Shown in pieces: positions 59,925-64,000 of a stretch of DNA of 64,000 nucleotides. The stretch is from positions 26,869 to 90,868 of the forward strand of contig NZ_QXEC01000022.1 in the NCBI RefSeq assembly GCF_003583405.1. The letters run 5' to 3'. This DNA is from Micromonospora radicis. GTDB taxonomy: Bacteria > Actinomycetota > Actinomycetes > Mycobacteriales > Micromonosporaceae. The position numbers were made by a program, and so were the translations under genes. The stretch's first letter is position 1. The number at the start of each line of letters is the position of its first letter. Under the pieces are notes generated by a model, which did no database searches, was not told where the DNA came from, and was given only the letters and a program-made list of their open reading frames with translations.

Positions 59925-60773
59925 CTACAGCTCGGCCGCGGTGCGCACGAGCCCGGCCACCGCCCGGGAGCGGCTGTGCGCCGGCCAGGCCAGCACGGTG
60001 GTGACGTACGGTGCGTCGGTCAGCGGTACGGCGACGTGCGCGTTCCACAGCCAGGATCGAGACGAGGCGCAGAGGACCGCCATGGCGTGCCCGAGTGCGA
60101 TCAACTGGGCCAGCTGCGCCTGGTCGTGGATCTCCGGCCCGGGTCCGGGCTCGTAGCTGCCGTCCGGCCGGGGCCAGCGGGCCACCGGCAGGTCCGGCCG
60201 GTCACTGATCTCGGCCAGGCTCAGCGACGTACGCGCGGCGAGCGGATGCCCGGCCGGCAGGATGGCGACCTGCTGTTCGGTCAGCAGGTCCTCGGTGTCG
60301 AACCCGGCGAGCGCGTCGAAGGGCCGCTGCATCAGCGCCACGTCGGCGCGACCGTCGCGCAGCATCCGCGCCTGGTCCCCCATCCCGCACAGCAGGATCT
60401 CGATCTCGGCCGCACCGGGCTCGGCGGCGTACGCGTCCAGGAGCTTCTGCAGCAGCTCGTGGTTGCTGCCGGCCTTCGTGGCCAACGTCAGCCGGTGCGT
60501 GGTGGTCGCCGCGCGGCGGGTACGACGGGCGGCGGCGGCAGCCCCGTCGAGGACGGACCGCGCCTCGTCGAGGAGCACCCGGCCCGCGCCGGTGAGCGTG
60601 ACGCCGCGCCGGTCGCGGTCGAACAGGGTCACCCCGAGGCGCCGTTCGAGCTGCTGGATCGCCCGGGACAGCGGCGGCTGGGCGATACCGAGGCGCTCGG
60701 CCGCCCGGCTGAAGTGCAACTCCTCCGCGACGGCGACGAAGTACCTCAGCTCGCGGGTCTCCAGCGTGTCCAC
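59925..60773 (-). CDS. LysR-family transcriptional regulator
   Basis: 282 residues. The N-terminal winged HTH has ELRYFVAVAEELHFSRAAERLGIAQPPLSRAIQQLE, and a coiled linker precedes a periplasmic-binding-protein-like effector domain. It is divergent from an SDR gene with a palindrome and TN11A-like dyads between. Control of the SDR is the expected role. The effector is unknown. Confidence 0.9.
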   Translation of the reverse strand: MDTLETRELRYFVAVAEELHFSRAAERLGIAQPPLSRAIQQLERRLGVTLFDRDRRGVTLTGAGRVLLDEARSVLDGAAAAARRTRRAATTTHRLTLATKAGSNHELLQKLLDAYAAEPGAAEIEILLCGMGDQARMLRDGRADVALMQRPFDALAGFDTEDLLTEQQVAILPAGHPLAARTSLSLAEISDRPDLPVARWPRPDGSYEPGPGPEIHDQAQLAQLIALGHAMAVLCASSRSWLWNAHVAVPLTDAPYVTTVLAWPAHSRSRAVAGLVRTAAEL

Positions 60774-60783
60774 GCTCCCGACG

Positions 60784-60810
60784 ATACTGCCGTGATACCG
60801 GCACGGTATG
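60784..60810. promoter_or_regulatory. LysR-type operator between LysR and SDR genes
   Basis: Inverted repeats CCGTG...CACGG (60790-60794 / 60802-60806) overlap TGCCG...CGGCA, flanked by ATAC/GTAT. The position immediately upstream of the LysR start fits an autoregulatory recognition site. Confidence 0.5.
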
Positions 60811-60866
60811 ACCGCTTACCTGAACGGTGTAAGGAGACCGGCCCTCGTCGCGCCACCATCGGCGTC

Positions 60867-61601
60867 ATGAACGACACCAAGACCGCGCTGGTCACCGGCG
60901 CGAACAAGGGACTCGGCTACCAGATCGCGGCCGGTCTGGGCGCCCACGGCCACCGGGTGGCGGTGGGCACCCGCGACCAGGCCCGGGGCGAGGCGGCCGT
61001 GCAGACACTGCGCGCCGCCGGGGTGGACGCCTTCGCCGTCCCCCTGGACGTCACCAGCGACCGCAGCGTCGCCGCGGCGGCCGAGTTGATCGAAGGCCAC
61101 GCCGGTCGGCTGGATGTCCTGGTCAACAACGCCGGGATCTCCGGACCGACCGGACCGGACTGGACCCAGGACCCGACCACCCTCGACCTGGACGTCGTCC
61201 GCGCGGTCGTGGACACCAACGTGTACGGCGTGATCCGGGTGACCAACGCCCTGCTGCCGCTGTTGCGCCGCGCGCCCGCCCCGCGCGTGGTCAACATCTC
61301 CAGCAGCGTCGGATCCCTGACCTGGCAGGCCGACCCGACCGTCGAGGTCGGCCCGGTCATGGCTGCCTACGCGCCGACGAAGTCGTACCTCAACGCCCTC
61401 ACCGTGCACTACGCCCGGCAGCTCGCCGGTACCGGAATCCTGGTCAACGCGGTCTGCCCAGGCCTGGTCGCGACCGACTTCACCGGCGGCCAGGGGCGTC
61501 CGGTCGAGGCCGCCGCCGCCACCCCGGTCCGGCTCGCCACCCTGCCCGACGGCGGCCCCACCGGCACCTTCGTCAACGACGATGGCGTCGTTCCCTGGTG
61601 A
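60867..61601 (+). CDS. Short-chain dehydrogenase/reductase
   Basis: 244 residues, a classical SDR. The cofactor motif is TGANKGLG, NNAGISG marks the active-site loop, the catalytic Ser is in VNISSSVGS and the YxxxK motif is YAPTK. Carbonyl-reductase-like subgroup by the ANKGLG motif. The substrate is unknown. It is expected to be under control of the divergent LysR gene. Confidence 0.88.
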   Translation: MNDTKTALVTGANKGLGYQIAAGLGAHGHRVAVGTRDQARGEAAVQTLRAAGVDAFAVPLDVTSDRSVAAAAELIEGHAGRLDVLVNNAGISGPTGPDWTQDPTTLDLDVVRAVVDTNVYGVIRVTNALLPLLRRAPAPRVVNISSSVGSLTWQADPTVEVGPVMAAYAPTKSYLNALTVHYARQLAGTGILVNAVCPGLVATDFTGGQGRPVEAAAATPVRLATLPDGGPTGTFVNDDGVVPW

Positions 61602-61667
61602 CTCCGCCGCCGCCCCTCGACGACCCCACGTTCGGCGAGGGGCGGCAGGCGCCTCCACCGGCCGCCA

Positions 61668-62107
61668 CTAACCTGCGGCGAGCCGCTTCGCGAGTGCCTC
61701 GCCTTCGACGTCCAGGGTCGGCACGAGCCTGTCCAGCCAGCGGGGCATCCACCAGATCCGCCGGCCGAGGATGAGCATGACGGCGGGGACGACGAGCATG
61801 CGGACAGGAACGCGTCGACGAGGACGCCGATGGCGAGGGCGAAGCCGACGGTCTTGAGGATGATGTCGTCGGTGAAGGTGAAGCCGGCGAAGACGCCGAC
61901 CATGATGAGGGCGGCGGCCACGACCCGCGCGCTGTGGGTGAACCCGTCGATGACCGCCTGCCGCGCCGGCACCCCGTGTACGTAGGCCTCGCGCATACGC
62001 GTGACGAGGAAGACCTCGTACTCCATCGCCAGGCCGAACAGAATGCCGGTGAGCAGGATCGGCAGCAGGAACAGCACCGGGCCGGTGGCGTCCAGGGGGC
62101 AGACCGC
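61668..62107 (-). pseudogene. MMPL-family transporter fragment (frameshifted)
   Basis: C-terminal remnant of an MMPL/RND-type transporter. GILFGLAMEYEVFLVTRMREAYVHG and the following membrane helices read well to GVLVDAFL. Restoring one base near 61805 brings in the expected continuation MLVVPAVMLILGRRIWWMPRW to a stop at 61668. The whole N-terminal two-thirds is missing, as the frame simply stops resembling MMPL beyond about 62107. Lipid or drug export function is lost. Confidence 0.8.
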
Positions 62108-62243
62108 TCCGAACCGAGCGTCGACGGACGGTAGGGTTCACTGATCCTGGGATCAGCGAACCGTTGCTGCCCGGCCCGTGATGGTGCACCCTCGATCGCA
62201 ACCAACCACACGAGATCGTGACCGGCGGAGCATCGACGGGGCG

Positions 62244-62924
62244 ATGCACGGCGCAGCCCTCCAGCCGGTTCAGCTCCCGAGCGACGGCGGGCCGCCTGTG
62301 TCATTCTTTCTCGAGTTCCTGCGCAGTCCGCTGACCGTGGGAGCGGTCCGGCCGAGCGGCCGGGCCCTGGCCGAGTTGGCCACCGCCGCGGTGCCGGCCA
62401 CGGGCTCGCCTGTCGTCGTGGAACTCGGCCCGGGCACCGGCGCCTTCACCGCGCCCATCCAGCAACGCCTGGCCGGATCCGGCCGACACCTCGCGGTCGA
62501 GATCAACCCTCGCTTCGCCGGCCGGCTGGCCGCGCTGCACGCCACCGTCGAGGTCGCGGTCGCCGACGCCACCGCCCTCCGCGAGGTGCTCGCGCAACGC
62601 GGCCTGGACCGGGCGGACGTCGTGGTCAGCGGCCTCCCGTGGGCAGCCTTCGACGAGGAACTGCAACGCAACGTCCTGTCCGAGGTGGTCGCCGTCATAC
62701 AGCCGACCGGCGTCTTCACTACGTTCGCCTACGTCCACGCCCGCTGGGCCCCTCCGGCCCGACGGTTGCACGAGGCGCTGAGGTCGCGGTTCGAGGAGGT
62801 GGTCGTCAGCCGGACGGTGTGGACCAACCTGCCGCCCGCCCTGGTCTACTTCTGCCGACGTCCGATCACGGTGGTCGGCCCGCAGGGCGCGATGGATCTC
62901 AGCACAGCGGCTGGGCACCGATGA
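62244..62924 (+). CDS. PmtA-like class I SAM-dependent methyltransferase
   Basis: 226 residues. FFLEFLRSPLTVGAVRPSGRALA precedes the SAM-binding motif VVVELGPGTGAFT (about 59-71). Motif II/III residues are VEINPRFAG and the substrate-side motif is VSGLPWA. The N-terminal FLRSP...GAVRPSGR pattern and the Rossmann core resemble phospholipid N-methyltransferases (PmtA) and rRNA adenine dimethylase-like proteins. ATG 62244 is chosen for length, but ATG 62178 is in frame. It sits alone between two decayed genes. Confidence 0.7.
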   Translation: MHGAALQPVQLPSDGGPPVSFFLEFLRSPLTVGAVRPSGRALAELATAAVPATGSPVVVELGPGTGAFTAPIQQRLAGSGRHLAVEINPRFAGRLAALHATVEVAVADATALREVLAQRGLDRADVVVSGLPWAAFDEELQRNVLSEVVAVIQPTGVFTTFAYVHARWAPPARRLHEALRSRFEEVVVSRTVWTNLPPALVYFCRRPITVVGPQGAMDLSTAAGHR

Positions 62925-63240
62925 CCGACAGCATCCGGAGCTTCTCGTAGCTCTCGCTGCCGGGAACGGCGGTGTAGACCATCAGTGCGTGGGCCTGGCC
63001 CGGTCGACCAGCCGCTGGCAGTTCAGTTCCAGCACGCCGACCTCGGGGGTGGACGAAGTGCTTGACCTCGCGTGGACGGATTCCGATCTCGTGGTCGTCC
63101 CACCCCCGCCGGAACTCCTCACTGCGGGCCAGCAGTAGCTCGGCCAGGCGGGCCGCCCGGGAATCCCGGTGTCCTGTACGAGCCCAGCGGCCACCTGCCG
63201 TCCGATCAGCAAACGAGCATATCCCCTGGTGTGCCATGAC
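62899..63240 (-). pseudogene. Decayed XRE/MmyB-type regulator
   Basis: The C-terminal half of a regulator like that at 17219-18049, split over frames. One frame gives EEFRRGWDDHEIG...KHFVHP, another gives EVGVLELNCQRLVDRA, and the first resumes with HALMVYTAVPGSESYEKLRMLSV. At least two frameshifts and no HTH region are present. Its 3' end overlaps the end of the methyltransferase gene by about 26 bases. Confidence 0.7.
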
Positions 63241-63538
63241 ATTGTCCGGGGCAGCCGGGAAGAATACGAACCAGCGAATATGGCATTGCGCCGGAATGGG
63301 CGCGGCAACCACCGGAGATATCGCCCACGCGACTCCAGCGGACGCCGGGTCGAATCGCGGTCGAGGTCACCCTATTCGCCGAAGCCACAATGGAACAGCG
63401 GGCAATCTGCGCGACCCCGAAAGCTGCGGGGCGCCTAGCCGGCGTCGATTGCTGAGCAACTGAGGCCTGCCCGCAGGCCCGCCGACTAGGCGCACTCGCT
63501 GGGCCAGCGACTAGGCGCCGGCATCGTCCTGCGCTACG

Positions 63539-63595
63539 TCAGAGCGCGTCGGCCACTCCGCGAACCTCACCGCGATTGACAACACCACCATTCAC
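63539..63595 (-). CDS. Possible 18-residue peptide ORF with an excellent Shine-Dalgarno
   Basis: GTG start preceded by GGGGAGGTGA (63601-63610) at 8-base spacing from its core. The peptide is MNGGVVNRGEVRGVADAL. It could be a leader peptide, a peptide gene or chance. No downstream gene on the same strand needs a leader except the decayed regulator. Confidence 0.25.
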   Translation of the reverse strand: MNGGVVNRGEVRGVADAL

Positions 63596-64000
63596 TGCGA
63601 TCACCTCCCCACATTCGTGACCCCGTGACGTCCGATCAGCGTACGCGAATGCCGCCGCGATCGACACCTCTCGCATACGACTCTTTCGAGGCGCCACGGG
63701 AACGTCAGTTCCGCTTTACCCAACAAGCAGCCACAGAACAGCAGGTAATACCCTGAATGGTCGCCCCCGTCAATACCGCCGCGTTACAGTCCGAACTGGA
63801 CATGGCCGGTCGACAAGTGAGTCATTCCGACCGCAAGACTTCGCGGCCACACGCCGTCCCGACGACGCCAGGCCGCTATAGCAGCAGGAATCCCTGTTCA
63901 GGGCGCTGCGTGACGACGACTGCGATCACCGGACGCGAAACCACCACGCGCCAGCACGCCGACCAGCCACGCGAGGGAGGGCCCGGCGCCGGATGTGCCC
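63596..64000. other. Gene-poor window end
   Basis: About 400 bases with noticeably lower GC than the rest. I see no family-like coding sequence, tRNA or clear repeat. An open frame from ATG 63757 runs off the window edge on the plus strand, but its composition (Arg/Thr/Gln-rich) does not look protein-like. Confidence 0.4.

Noticed and set aside
63440..63530. Possible tRNA or attachment site around repeated GACTAGGCGC
   Set aside because: Two short direct repeats and a small GCCTGC/GCAGGC hairpin only. No cloverleaf, anticodon arm or integrase gene.
63757..64000. Plus-strand open frame running off the window end
   Set aside because: No good ribosome site and a composition unlike real proteins. 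It cannot be judged without the sequence beyond 64000.

Overview
The window is very GC-rich (estimated above 70 percent), uses GTG starts freely and is densely packed. It carries typical filamentous-actinomycete genes: a type VII (ESX) secretion locus, LAL and XRE/MmyB regulators, ricin-lectin proteins, an AA10 LPMO and a 10-methyl fatty-acid operon. I infer a Micromonospora-like member of the Micromonosporaceae. This is inferred from gene content, not from a search. I saw no rRNA, tRNA, CRISPR array, insertion sequence or replication origin.

1-24.9 kb is ordinary accessory and housekeeping content. It holds a broken SRPBCC remnant, a tmsA-tmsB pair (10-methyl-branched phospholipid acyl chains), a membrane ricin lectin, an MFS transporter divergent from a GlxA-type regulator, a MoxR ATPase/VWA pair, a TetR/GNAT divergent pair with a composite operator, an aldo/keto reductase, a membrane-anchored AA10 LPMO, an AraC/SDR pair, an aldehyde dehydrogenase, an XRE/MmyB regulator and a V8-like secreted serine protease. 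At 19.8-21.8 kb lies an unusual single protein. It joins an ECF sigma factor, a zinc anti-sigma-type motif, one membrane segment and an extracellular GH128-like glycoside hydrolase domain. A LAL regulator is divergent from it.

24.9-58.0 kb is a type VII secretion island. A probable minus-strand operon of about 24 kb reads eccD, eccB, a 28-codon coupling ORF, two WXG100-like genes, an EspC-like gene, a Gly-rich PPE-like protein, a YbaB-like protein, a small helical protein, a 4,141-residue giant effector-like protein, an ART-like-fold protein, and a beta-helix protein with two CbxX/EccA-type AAA domains. The giant protein has a papain/Tox-PL-like centre and an OTU-like C-terminus. eccC runs divergently. 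It converges on a mycosin whose catalytic His and Ser positions are replaced. An ECF sigma gene lies directly upstream of that mycosin, and two unknown genes, one ending in a second ART-like domain, run the other way. No eccE was recognised. My reading is one secretion machine, its small secreted helical partners, one very large putative toxin/effector and dedicated AAA chaperones.

58.0-64.0 kb holds a membrane ricin lectin, a zinc anti-sigma factor, a divergent LysR/SDR pair, a decayed MMPL gene, a PmtA-like methyltransferase and a decayed XRE/MmyB regulator. After these come about 400 bases in which I see no convincing gene.
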